From: Halobacteriales archaeon SW_5_68_122
GTDB taxonomy: Archaea; Halobacteriota; Halobacteria; Halobacteriales; Haloarculaceae
Assembly: GCA_003022815.1 (NCBI GenBank)
Contig: PXSL01000029.1
Location: 1 to 14,574 of the forward strand
DNA length: 14,574 nucleotides
Direction: 5' to 3'
A program made the translations under genes and the position numbers. Positions 6,855-13,341 of this stretch are shown here, one piece after another. Numbering within the stretch: the stretch's first letter is position 1; every line of letters begins with the position of its first letter. The notes below the pieces were generated by a model, which was given only the letters and a program-made list of their open reading frames with translations, searched no databases and was not told the origin of the DNA.

Positions 6855-7539
6855 GGTCCGCCCGGACGTGCTCGCCGAGCTTCCGCTCGCCGGCGGTCGT
6901 GACCACGCGGTTCTCCTGGACGCTGGAGCCGTCTCGTATCAGCAGCCGGACGTTACCGGTGTCGTCGGCGCGGGTGGCCTTCGCGCGCACGCCGGTCTGT
7001 GACCCGGAGCCGCCGGCGTCGATTGGCCCGGGAACGATCTTCTTGACGTGGGGGTGATCGGCGACAGTCTCGAGGACGCGTCGGCCGTCCCGGTCGCCGA
7101 TGAGCGTCGAGTGGCTGCCGCCGAGTTTCTCGGCGACGGACGCCTCCACCACCTCGAGGGCCGGTTCGCCGCGCCGGCGCCGGACCGCCTCGACCGGGTC
7201 CTCGTCGCCGACCCGGTAGAAGGGGTAGCGCAGCTCCCCACGGACCGCCCGGAGCACCTCGCGGTCGCCGGCGGCGTACACCTCCTCGGGGCGCTTCCGG
7301 CGCACCTCGTCGGCGACCCGGCCGGCGTAGTTGCGAAGTTCGGTCGGTGCCCACCGCTCGTCGTTCTCGACGGCGGTCGTGACCGTCCGCTGGCCGACGA
7401 CCTCGTCCTCGAGCAGGGTGGTGACGGTCGCCCGCTCGCGCTCGCAGTCGACGACCACGGTGTCGGCGTTTTCGCTCCGGCAGACCAGACAGTAGTCGCC
7501 CGGCCGCTCGAGCGCGCTCGCACAGCACCGACACTCCAT
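6817..7539 (-). CDS. Zinc-ribbon DUF2103 family protein
   Basis: A 240-residue protein; I choose ATG 7539 because it begins with the zinc-ribbon motif and has a well-placed TATA box. The open frame continues upstream only as antisense of the methyltransferase gene. Seen: C3-x2-C6 and C17-x2-C20 (MECRCCASAL, YCLVC), a charged middle region with RPEEVYAAGDREVLRAV at about 83-99, and a C-terminal DUF2103 domain (about 138-235) with KLGGSHSTLIGDRDGRRVLE, VKKIVPGPID and TGVRAKATRAD, then VRLLIRDGSSVQENRVVTT. DUF2103 proteins are archaeal and of unknown role; the zinc ribbon and basic patches suggest nucleic-acid or ribosome contact, which is inference only. It lies 37 bases downstream of the methyltransferase gene on the same strand. 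Confidence 0.78.
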   Translation of the reverse strand: MECRCCASALERPGDYCLVCRSENADTVVVDCERERATVTTLLEDEVVGQRTVTTAVENDERWAPTELRNYAGRVADEVRRKRPEEVYAAGDREVLRAVRGELRYPFYRVGDEDPVEAVRRRRGEPALEVVEASVAEKLGGSHSTLIGDRDGRRVLETVADHPHVKKIVPGPIDAGGSGSQTGVRAKATRADDTGNVRLLIRDGSSVQENRVVTTAGERKLGEHVRADLNDALAKAGFRD

Positions 7540-7561
7540 ACCGTCGGAAGGCGTCTGCGTC

Positions 7562-7568
7562 GGATAAG
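7562..7568 (-). promoter_or_regulatory. TATA box for the DUF2103 gene
   Basis: On the minus strand this reads CTTATCC, centred 26 bases before the ATG at 7539. This is the expected distance for a leaderless haloarchaeal transcript. It suggests the gene has its own promoter although the methyltransferase gene lies just upstream. Confidence 0.5.
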
Positions 7569-7576
7569 TCGGCCGG

Positions 7577-8296
7577 TTACGGCCGGAGGACGCCGACGTA
7601 GTCGCCGTTCTCGTCGCCGATGGTCTCCTCGAGAGTCCAGGGCGTGTCGGCGACGAGTTCGCGCATCTCCTCGGGGCCGGCCAGCAGGTAGTCGAACCAC
7701 GGCGTGACGTACCGGCGGTAGCGCGCCCGGATACGGAGCGCGCCGGGCAGTCGCCCGCGCTCCCGGTTGCGCTCGTGGTACGCGAGGTGGTCTTCCTCGT
7801 CCGTCTCGGTCGGGTTGCGGCTCTCGGCGAACAGGACCGCGTCCTCGCTCGCAACGGCCGCGAGCGCCCCGAGCACCTCCGGGGCGCGCTCGCGGGTGCC
7901 GACCAGCCCGAAGTTGTTGCCGAACATGAGCAGGGTGTCGAAGCCGCTGTCGAGGGCGGCCGCGTCGGCCACATCGAGTTCGCGGGCGTCGAGCCCGCGG
8001 CGGCGGCACACCTCGACGGCGCCCGGCGAGACGTCGATGCCGAGGACATCGTGGCCCTGCGGCGCGAGATGGGCCATCGCGCGCCCGGCGCCACAGCCGA
8101 TGTCGAGGACGCGCCCCTCGGCGCGGTCTGCGGCCGTCTGCAGGCGGTCGGGCCACTCGGGGTACGGCTCGAAGTAGAGGTCATTCCCCCGGGAGGTGCC
8201 GAACCAGCCGTCGTCCCGTTCGAGTATCTCCCAGGTCTGCCGGCCCTCGTAGTGGTCGACCATCGCCTGCCCGTAGGCGTCTTCGTCGGCGTCCAT
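7577..8296 (-). CDS. Class I SAM-dependent methyltransferase
   Basis: A complete 239-residue protein from ATG 8296. Seen: the AdoMet-binding motif I VLDIGCGAGR at 63-72, the acidic end of strand 2 in GIDVSPGAVEVCRRRG (D88), FDTLLMFGNNFGLVG in the motif IV region, and a C-terminal WTLEETIGDENGDYVGVLRP. The fold is the seven-strand Rossmann type used for small molecules, RNA or proteins. The substrate cannot be told from the sequence. The N-terminal YGQAMVDHYEG and EILERDDGWFG segments resemble ubiE/tellurite-resistance-type methyltransferases in general, without pointing to one function. No truncation is seen. An AT-richer stretch at 8318-8326 (CAAAAGTC on the plus strand) lies about 25 bases before the start and may be its promoter. 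Confidence 0.85.
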   Translation of the reverse strand: MDADEDAYGQAMVDHYEGRQTWEILERDDGWFGTSRGNDLYFEPYPEWPDRLQTAADRAEGRVLDIGCGAGRAMAHLAPQGHDVLGIDVSPGAVEVCRRRGLDARELDVADAAALDSGFDTLLMFGNNFGLVGTRERAPEVLGALAAVASEDAVLFAESRNPTETDEEDHLAYHERNRERGRLPGALRIRARYRRYVTPWFDYLLAGPEEMRELVADTPWTLEETIGDENGDYVGVLRP

Positions 8297-8562
8297 GTGA
8301 AGTGGTCGAGAGAGGGAGTCAAAAGTCGGGCGGTGGCGTGCGAACCGTTGACAGGGTCAGCGCCGCGGAAGCTCGAAGGCCCTCGCGAGCCGGATCGACA
8401 CGGGATGTGGGGTCAGTTCGTTCCCGGCCCCGCCACACGGCTCGTTAACGCGGCGAGGGCAGGCTGTACACGGTGCCCCGTGGGTCAGGGCGGCCGGTCG
8501 AGGTCGACCTTGCGGGTTAGGCCAGCAGGTCGAGGGCGGCCGGTCGAGGTCGACCTCGCGGG
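8297..8562. other. 266-base intergenic region between truD and the methyltransferase gene
   Basis: I see no convincing gene here. It contains the probable methyltransferase promoter near 8318-8326 and a small hairpin at 8469-8482 (five-base CACGG/CCGTG stem, four-base loop, no T-run). Its truD-proximal end carries the first copy and part of the second copy of a 46-bp tandem duplication. No tRNA-like cloverleaf was found by eye. Confidence 0.5.
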
Positions 8563-8578
8563 TTAGGCCAGCAGGTCG
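8487..8578. repeat. 46-bp tandem duplication covering the 3' end of truD
   Basis: Bases 8487-8532 and 8533-8578 are two adjacent copies of the same 46-base unit, beginning AGGGCGGCCGGTCGAGGTCG and ending GCCAGCAGGTCG. They differ at one position (T at 8511, C at 8557). The copy at 8533-8578 contains the real last codons of truD and its TAA; the other carries a duplicate of those codons downstream of the stop. Each copy includes the ten-base palindrome AGGTCGACCT or a one-base variant. This looks like a recent slippage or unequal-exchange event. Confidence 0.9.
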
Positions 8579-9810
8579 GGGTCGACCTTCAGGAACTCCC
8601 GTGCCAGCGCCGTCGCGTAGCTTCCCTTCGGGAGCGAGAACGACAGCGTCAGTGGGTCCTCGGCGAGTTCGAGGTCGGTCGCCACCCGGACCGCGCGCCG
8701 CGTGCCCGTCGAATCGAACTCCCCCGACAGCGCGAAGTCCGCCGGCTCGATTCCAAGGTCGTCGAGGACGCCGCGGGCGATGTCTTCGGGGTCGCCGCCG
8801 CCGAACTCGGTGTCGGTGCCGACAAGCGGCGCGGCCACGAACGCCCGCCCGCGCTCGCAGTGACGGGCCACCGTCTTGATGCGGCCCTCGTCGACGACCT
8901 GTGTGCGGTTGGGGTCCGGCAGGCCATCGTCGTCGGTAAAGCAGACCACGTCGCCGGCGACCGGTCGATCGAACGGGAGCCCCCGCTCCAGCCGCGCCGA
9001 GCACATCAGGTTGAACGCGTACGACTGGGCGGCGTTGACAAACATCGACTGAAGGTTGGTCGGCAACCGCTCCAGGGCCGCCCGGTAGTCGGCGGGGTCG
9101 TCGGCGCTCTCGGCGAGCCGTGAGGCGATGGCCCGCTCGTACCGCAGGTGACCGGGTAGCCGCTCGACGGCCGCGTCCCAGTCGCGGGTCTCGCCGATCT
9201 CCTCGCGGGCTCGTCGAGTCCGCTTCGGTTCGTGCTCACTGGCCTCGCAGACGTAGCGGACGGTCGCCGATTCCCAGTCACCGGCGACGATGTCGAGGCC
9301 GACCCGGTGGGTGATGGGCCGTCGGGAGCCGAACCGCTGTTGGCCGAACCAGTTGGGGACCGCCACCTCGTCGCCCCGGCCGTCGCCGTCGGCCGCGAAG
9401 GCGCGCAGTTCCTCGGCGATTCCCTCGGCGTTCTCCGGCCGTTCGGCGTCCCGAACGACGATTTCGAACTCGTTGCCGGCCAGGTCGCCGAACAGCACCG
9501 GCCGGCCGGCCCGGCCCAGCACCTCGATGTCGGCGTCCCCGAGGGCCGGCAGTTCCGACGCCTCGAGCCGCACGGAGAACAGCTGGGTCGTCACCGCGTG
9601 CTTGTCCTTGGTGCCGGCCCACGACACCCGCTCGCGGCTCACGCCCAGTTCGTCGGACAGCGCCGCCGCGAAGTCGTTGGTGTCCCACCCGGCGAGCGTC
9701 GCCCGGAAGAAGTCGCCGGGCCGGTCGCGCAGGCGGCCGCCGACGCCGGCACCCTCGGAGACGTAGTACTCGATGCCGACGGCGCGCTCGACGGGGTGGG
9801 CCTCGCGCAT
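8563..9810 (-). CDS. truD: tRNA pseudouridine(13) synthase TruD, with an apparent in-frame N-terminal deletion
   Basis: A 415-residue protein from ATG 9810 to TAA 8563-8565. TruD converts U13 of some tRNAs to pseudouridine. Seen: [18 protein letters not shown] at the start, the catalytic GTKDK at 66-70 (Asp69) in [30 protein letters not shown] at 153-164, and the TRUD-domain stretch [20 protein letters not shown]. The region [23 protein letters not shown] is short. In other TruD proteins the phrase equivalent to 'DF' is followed by a conserved strand (V-x-E-x-x...) and about 25 further residues before the xATLxxWxTNDFA block. Those residues seem to be missing at 9706-9711, where two TTC codons meet, without loss of frame. 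Whether the protein remains active is unclear. It is separated from pth2 by an inserted toxin-antitoxin pair. Confidence 0.88.
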   Translation of the reverse strand: MREAHPVERAVGIEYYVSEGAGVGGRLRDRPGDFFRATLAGWDTNDFAAALSDELGVSRERVSWAGTKDKHAVTTQLFSVRLEASELPALGDADIEVLGRAGRPVLFGDLAGNEFEIVVRDAERPENAEGIAEELRAFAADGDGRGDEVAVPNWFGQQRFGSRRPITHRVGLDIVAGDWESATVRYVCEASEHEPKRTRRAREEIGETRDWDAAVERLPGHLRYERAIASRLAESADDPADYRAALERLPTNLQSMFVNAAQSYAFNLMCSARLERGLPFDRPVAGDVVCFTDDDGLPDPNRTQVVDEGRIKTVARHCERGRAFVAAPLVGTDTEFGGGDPEDIARGVLDDLGIEPADFALSGEFDSTGTRRAVRVATDLELAEDPLTLSFSLPKGSYATALAREFLKVDPDLLA

Positions 9811-9857
9811 ACCCGCCCTGGGTGCCGGCGCGTGAAGCGTCTTGCGAGAGCCTCATA

Positions 9858-9935
9858 GTGATTACGCCCCGGGTCGCCGAGGAACTGGGCCGCGACGCGC
9901 CCGTCCCCTGGCAGTACCGGCGCGGGTCCGACTGA
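9858..9935 (+). pseudogene. Orphan 3' coding fragment or short ORF
   Basis: A 25-codon frame (GTG 9858 to TGA 9933-9935) reads VITPRVAEELGRDAPVPWQY followed by RRGSD. It has the composition of a haloarchaeal protein C-terminus (AEELGRD, PVPWQY) rather than of shadow ORFs, which are Arg-rich here. No start codon with promoter lies upstream, because truD begins only about 50 bases away on the other strand. It may be the remnant of a gene deleted between truD and the toxin-antitoxin pair. I do not recognise the parent family. Confidence 0.3.
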
Positions 9936-9944
9936 GTCGGGTCG

Positions 9945-10400
9945 CTACGCAACCTCGTGAAACCGCTCTAGAACCTCCGTCGGCACCGGGTTCCGGTACT
10001 CGAACGGTTCCCCCGAGCACAGCGCTTCGAAGTCCGTGTCGGTGGTACAGATGACGTCGGCGTCTACCTGCCGCGCCACCGCGAGGTAGAAGCAGTCGTA
10101 GACGTCGTGGTTCTTCGCCGCGCTAATTTCGTACGCGTCCCGGACCGTTTCGTCGTCGACGTCGACAAACTCCATCGGGTACTCGAGGAGGGACGACACG
10201 GCGTTCCTCGCGGCGACGGTCTCGAAGCCGAGGTCCTCGAGTACCCACTGCACCCGGAGCGGGAGGTATCCGAACGCGACGAGGGTGTCCGACCCGGTGA
10301 GCGCCGGCACCAGCGCCTCGGCCACGTACGGGTGGCCGGGGTGGTCGTCGACGAGCTGGATGGACAGCGCGTTGAGGTCCGGCAGAATCCGACGCCCCAT
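9945..10400 (-). CDS. PIN-domain protein, probable VapC-type toxin
   Basis: A 151-residue protein from ATG 10400, whose first base overlaps the stop of the AbrB-type gene upstream (TAATG). PIN-domain VapC toxins are Mg-dependent RNases. Seen: the first acidic residue D8 in LPDLNALSIQ, a FGYLPLRVQWVLEDLGFE segment in the middle, NHDVYDCFYLAVA with D102, and the C-terminal DADVICTTDTDFEAL with D121 and D123. The usual central Glu of VapC is not obvious in its standard place; E55 is the nearest candidate. The end (EYRNPVPTEVLERFHEV) is typical of a haloarchaeal PIN subfamily that I recall. Coupling to the AbrB gene and its location between two housekeeping genes support a toxin-antitoxin module. 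The open frame extends 18 codons further upstream but inside the antitoxin gene. Confidence 0.82.
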   Translation of the reverse strand: MGRRILPDLNALSIQLVDDHPGHPYVAEALVPALTGSDTLVAFGYLPLRVQWVLEDLGFETVAARNAVSSLLEYPMEFVDVDDETVRDAYEISAAKNHDVYDCFYLAVARQVDADVICTTDTDFEALCSGEPFEYRNPVPTEVLERFHEVA

Positions 10401-10657
10401 TAGGACCCCCCGAACGTCGCCTCGCCCGCGTCCCGGAAGGCCTCCTCGCCCCACTCCTCGTCCCGGGTGAGCGTCTCGAGGTCGGGAAGCTGGCGTATCA
10501 GCCTGATGTCGCCGCCCTCGCGGACCACCACGAACTCCGTCCCGCCCTCCAGCTGGAGGTCATCGCGTAGCTCCTTGGGGATCGTGAGCCGGCCGCGGTC
10601 GTTCAGTTCGGCCGTCCCGTACTCGGACGCGTCCCCGGACTTTTCGCTCGTGTCCAT
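10400..10657 (-). CDS. AbrB/SpoVT (swapped-hairpin) DNA-binding antitoxin
   Basis: An 85-residue protein from ATG 10657. A longer frame could begin at ATG 10690, but the TATA-like TTTAT lies at that point, so transcription would start downstream of it and the 10657 ATG fits better. Seen: the AbrB core TAELNDRGRLTIPKELRDDL at about 15-34, followed by EGGTEFVVVREGGDIRLIRQ. The C-terminal acidic tail (TLTRDEEWGEEAFRDAGEAT) is the sort that usually wraps the toxin. AbrB-type antitoxins repress their own promoter and neutralise the partner PIN RNase. The gene overlaps its partner by one base (TAATG), which ties their expression. No other AbrB-like gene is in the window. Confidence 0.82.
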   Translation of the reverse strand: MDTSEKSGDASEYGTAELNDRGRLTIPKELRDDLQLEGGTEFVVVREGGDIRLIRQLPDLETLTRDEEWGEEAFRDAGEATFGGS

Positions 10658-10683
10658 CGGTTCGTCGTATTGAACGCCCTCTA

Positions 10684-10702
10684 TCACCATAAATCGTGGT
10701 GA
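10684..10702 (-). promoter_or_regulatory. Inverted repeat over the TATA box of the toxin-antitoxin operon (candidate operator)
   Basis: TCACCA at 10684-10689 and TGGTGA at 10697-10702 are perfect inverted arms around the seven-base spacer TAAATCG. On the minus strand the spacer region reads CGATTTATGG, the likely TATA box, about 35 bases before the chosen ATG at 10657. A symmetrical site over the promoter is what an autoregulating AbrB dimer would bind. A CTAG, rare in this window, lies beside it at 10703-10706. Confidence 0.5.
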
Positions 10703-10727
10703 CTAGTTCGTTCTGATTGCCGGGCTA

Positions 10728-11066
10728 TCAGTAGAGACTCAGCTCGCCGGTCACCTTGTCGACGACGTTCTCCGAGCCTGGGCCGACCGCCAGTGCCGTC
10801 ACGGTGCCCGGCTCCAGTTGCGTGTGGCCGGCGTCCCGTATCAGCGAGAAGGGCAACCCCTCTCGGCGGGCCTGGTCGGCCAGCTCCTGGAGCTGTGACT
10901 CGCCGGACCCCTTCAGCACGACCTTCTTCTGGCCGCCGGACTTCCACTCGCTTTGGGCCGAGTCGTCGGCCGACTCGTGAGCCGAAAGCGAGGCGTGGGC
11001 GACCTGTGCGGCGAGTTTGCCCTGCCCCATCCCGAGGTCCGTGCGGGCGACGATTGCCTGTTTCAT
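10728..11066 (-). CDS. pth2: Peptidyl-tRNA hydrolase, archaeal/eukaryotic type (Pth2)
   Basis: A complete 112-residue protein from ATG 11066; the frame upstream is promoter DNA. Pth2 releases the peptide from peptidyl-tRNAs that have dropped off the ribosome. Seen: [20 protein letters not shown], then VAHAS, giving the family residues K17, Q21 and H24, followed by [35 protein letters not shown] and [20 protein letters not shown]. Length and motif order are normal. It is divergent from dcd. In many haloarchaea, as I recall, pth2 and truD are adjacent; here the toxin-antitoxin pair lies between them. Confidence 0.93.
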   Translation of the reverse strand: MKQAIVARTDLGMGQGKLAAQVAHASLSAHESADDSAQSEWKSGGQKKVVLKGSGESQLQELADQARREGLPFSLIRDAGHTQLEPGTVTALAVGPGSENVVDKVTGELSLY

Positions 11067-11090
11067 GCCCGGTAGTGGGCGGGACGTGCG

Positions 11091-11097
11091 GAAAAAG
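11091..11097 (-). promoter_or_regulatory. TATA-like box for pth2
   Basis: The minus strand reads CTTTTTC here, the only AT-rich run between the two divergent starts on that strand, about 28 bases before the pth2 ATG. This distance fits a leaderless transcript. Confidence 0.4.
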
Positions 11098-11132
11098 CCG
11101 CTGGAGTCGCGGTACCGTCCCACTGCTACCGC

Positions 11133-11146
11133 GGGCATTTAAGCCC
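11133..11146 (+). promoter_or_regulatory. TATA box of the dcd-thiR-methyltransferase unit, inside a short inverted repeat
   Basis: GGGCATTTAAGCCC places the AT core ATTTAA between GGGC and GCCC arms. The core is centred about 29 bases before the dcd ATG at 11169, as expected for a leaderless haloarchaeal gene. No other promoter-like sequence is obvious in the downstream overlapping genes, so it probably drives all three. Confidence 0.5.
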
Positions 11147-11168
11147 CTGTCGGCCTCCTTGTCGGGGT

Positions 11169-11762
11169 ATGATACTCTCCGATGCGGACATCCGCCGCCG
11201 GCTGGCGGACGGCGAGCTGGTCGTCGAGCCACTCGACGACCCCGAGTTGCAAGTTCAGCCGGCGAGCATCGACCTCCGACTGGGTCGGAAGTTCCTGGAG
11301 TTCCAGCGCACCAACATCCCCTGCATCCACCCCGACAGCGAGCAGGAGGTCGACGAGTACGTCGAGGAGACCCACGTCGAGGCAGGCGATGACTTCATTC
11401 TCCACCCGGGCGACTTCGTGCTCGGGACGACGAAGGAGCGCGTCGAGATCCCGCCGGACCTCCTCGGGACGGTCCAGGGACGGTCGTCGCTCGGCCGGCT
11501 CGCGGTTGTCATCCATGCGACAGCAGGTATCGTCGACCCGGGTTATGAAGGACAGATAACGCTTGAGCTGTCGAATCTCGGCACCGCACCGGTATCTCTG
11601 AATCCTGATATGCGGATCTCACAGCTCATTTTTACCGAACTGAAAAGCCCTGCCGAGCGGCCGTACGGCGCCGAACGCGGCTCGAAGTACCAGGGCCAGT
11701 CGGGTCCACAGGCCTCCCGCATTCAGTCCGACGAGGAGTTCGGGGGCGACCAGCGCTCATGA
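11169..11762 (+). CDS. dcd: dCTP deaminase
   Basis: A complete 197-residue protein from ATG 11169. It deaminates dCTP to dUTP on the route to thymidylate (some archaeal members go on to dUMP). Seen: PASIDLRLG at 31-39, the substrate-site motif GRSSLGRL at 104-111, [14 protein letters not shown] at 116-129 and ITLELSN at 130-136, which supplies the general-base Glu133. The C-terminus has [12 protein letters not shown], the triphosphate-binding tail. Codons 113-162 (about 11505-11655) are only about 50% G+C, against about 70% just before them, and use codons such as ATA, CTT, AAT, TTT and AAA that are rare in neighbouring genes. The protein sequence there is nevertheless normal, so it looks like a patch exchanged with a lower-GC relative. 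The stop overlaps the thiR start (ATGA). Confidence 0.95.
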   Translation: MILSDADIRRRLADGELVVEPLDDPELQVQPASIDLRLGRKFLEFQRTNIPCIHPDSEQEVDEYVEETHVEAGDDFILHPGDFVLGTTKERVEIPPDLLGTVQGRSSLGRLAVVIHATAGIVDPGYEGQITLELSNLGTAPVSLNPDMRISQLIFTELKSPAERPYGAERGSKYQGQSGPQASRIQSDEEFGGDQRS

Positions 11763-12655
11763 AGTTCATCGAGGAGATGGTCGTCGAGGAGTTCCTGCCG
11801 ACGTTCCGGTCGCTGTTGGCGGGCGAACTCCGGGAGCGGGACCTCACCCAGAGCGAGGTGGCGGACCTGCTCGGTATCAGCCAGAGCGCCGTCTCGAAGT
11901 ACGCCCACGGCGAGGTGGAGGCCAATGACGAGTTGGCCGGTGACGAGCGGGTCCGGGAACTCGTCGAGACGCTGGCCGACGGCCTCGCCTCCGGGGAGAT
12001 GAGCCGGGTGGCCGCCCTGGTGGAGGCCGAGGTACTGATCCGCCGCCTGGAGCGCGGCGACACCCTCGCGCGCCTCCACGAGGCGGCCTTCCCGCCGCTG
12101 GCGGAGTTCGAGGGTACCTTCGACGTCCACGACCCGGAGGGCGAACTGCGAACGACCGAGCGGGTTCGCTCGTCGGTCGGCCGCGGCGTCCGGACCCTGG
12201 AGAACACGAGCGGGTTCGCCTCGCTCATCCCGGCGGTCGGCGCCAACCTCGTCGAGGCGCTCCCGGACGCGACCACCATCGACGACGTGGCGGCCGTCCC
12301 CGGCCGCATTCTCGACGTCAAGGGCAAGGCCGCCGTCCCGGGCGAACCGGAGTTCGGCGTCTCCGAGCACGTCGCCTCGGTACTGCTCGCGGCGCGCGCG
12401 GCCGGCAACTCCGCCCGGGCGGCGCTGAACGTCCGCTACGACGAGGACCTGCTCGCAGACCTGGAGGCGGCCGGCCTTGAGACCGCCGAGTTCGACGCCG
12501 AGGCGGACCTCGATGACGCCATCGAGGCGGCGCTGGCCGATGACCCCGCCGTCGACGTGCTCTACCAGACCGGCGGCTTCGGCGTCGAACCGGTCTGCTA
12601 CCTGCTCGGCGCCGACGCCGCCGAAGTGGTGGCGACCGTCCGGGACGTCCGCTGA
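11759..12655 (+). CDS. thiR: HTH/ThiN-domain transcriptional regulator of thiamine genes (ThiR type)
   Basis: A 298-residue protein whose ATG overlaps the dcd stop. Seen: an N-terminal helix-turn-helix of XRE type at about 27-50 ([20 protein letters not shown]), a helical linker ([20 protein letters not shown]), then a ThiN domain from about 128 to the end ([72 protein letters not shown]). ThiN is the archaeal thiamine-phosphate synthase fold; fused to an HTH it is known in haloarchaea as ThiR, which represses or activates thiamine biosynthesis genes in response to thiamine phosphates. I infer a regulatory rather than enzymatic role from the HTH fusion. No thiamine biosynthesis genes lie in the window. 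Its stop overlaps the next start by one base (TGATG). Confidence 0.85.
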   Translation: MKFIEEMVVEEFLPTFRSLLAGELRERDLTQSEVADLLGISQSAVSKYAHGEVEANDELAGDERVRELVETLADGLASGEMSRVAALVEAEVLIRRLERGDTLARLHEAAFPPLAEFEGTFDVHDPEGELRTTERVRSSVGRGVRTLENTSGFASLIPAVGANLVEALPDATTIDDVAAVPGRILDVKGKAAVPGEPEFGVSEHVASVLLAARAAGNSARAALNVRYDEDLLADLEAAGLETAEFDAEADLDDAIEAALADDPAVDVLYQTGGFGVEPVCYLLGADAAEVVATVRDVR

Positions 12656-13311
12656 TGTCGATACGCTCGTTCTACGGTCGCTGGGCCGCGCTGTACGACC
12701 GCGTGGCGACCGCACCCGGGGTCGGCCGGTGGCGCCGGGCGGCGGCCGACCGGGTCACCGGCCCTGGCGACACCGTTGTCGAGATGGGGTGTGGCTCCGG
12801 CGCGAACCTGCCGTACCTCCGCGAGCAGGTCGGCGCCGCCGGCCGCGTTGTCGGCGTCGACATCACCGGGCCGCTGCTGGAGCGGGCCAGGGCTCGTGCC
12901 CCCGACGCGAACGTCGCGGTGGTCCGCGGCGACGCGACCGACCCGCCGGTCCGGGAGGCCGACGCCGTCCTCGGGGCGTTCGTCTGCGGCCTCTTCGACG
13001 ACCCCGAAGCCGTCGTCGAGGAGTGGTGCGACCTGGTCGGCCCCGGCGGCCGGGTGACGCTGATGGATGCGACGGCGTCCGACGACCCGGTTGGCCGGCC
13101 GCTGAACCCCCTGTTCCGCGCGTTCGTCGCGGCGGGCGCGCCGGGAGAGGGTCCGGCCGATGTCCTCCGGGCGCCGTTCGGGAACGCCGACGCCCTGCTC
13201 TCGCGCCGCGTCGGGGCCGCCCGGCAGGCGCTGGCCGACCGGACCGAGGAACGCCGCTACGAGGCGTTCGGCCGCGGGTTCGTCGGCCTGCTGTCCGGCC
13301 GCATCCACTAA
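12655..13311 (+). CDS. Class I SAM-dependent methyltransferase (UbiE/methyltransferase-11 type)
   Basis: A 218-residue protein translationally coupled to thiR through TGATG at 12653-12657. Seen: FYGRWAALYDRVATAPGVGR at 6-25, the AdoMet motif I VVEMGCGSGANLPYLRE at 41-57, GVDITGPLLERARARAP with the ribose-binding Asp69, VVRGDATDPPVREADAVLGA in the motif II-III region, and GPGGRVTLMD in the later strand. These are standard for methyltransferase-11/UbiE-like enzymes acting on quinones, lipids or other small molecules. The substrate cannot be deduced. Membership of the dcd-thiR unit may simply reflect compact gene packing. Confidence 0.87.
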   Translation: MSIRSFYGRWAALYDRVATAPGVGRWRRAAADRVTGPGDTVVEMGCGSGANLPYLREQVGAAGRVVGVDITGPLLERARARAPDANVAVVRGDATDPPVREADAVLGAFVCGLFDDPEAVVEEWCDLVGPGGRVTLMDATASDDPVGRPLNPLFRAFVAAGAPGEGPADVLRAPFGNADALLSRRVGAARQALADRTEERRYEAFGRGFVGLLSGRIH

Positions 13312-13341
13312 CGTTTTCGCGGCGCCGGTCGACCGGCCGGT

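Noticed and set aside
8297..8486. tRNA or structured RNA in the gap before the methyltransferase
   Set aside because: Only one five-base hairpin (8469-8482) was found; no cloverleaf, T-loop or CCA-type end.
8487..8578. CRISPR-like repeat
   Set aside because: There are only two directly adjacent copies with no spacer, one containing the truD stop; it is a tandem duplication.
10400..10690. Antitoxin start at ATG 10690
   Set aside because: The TATA-like element overlaps this codon, so the transcript would begin downstream of it; ATG 10657 fits the promoter better.
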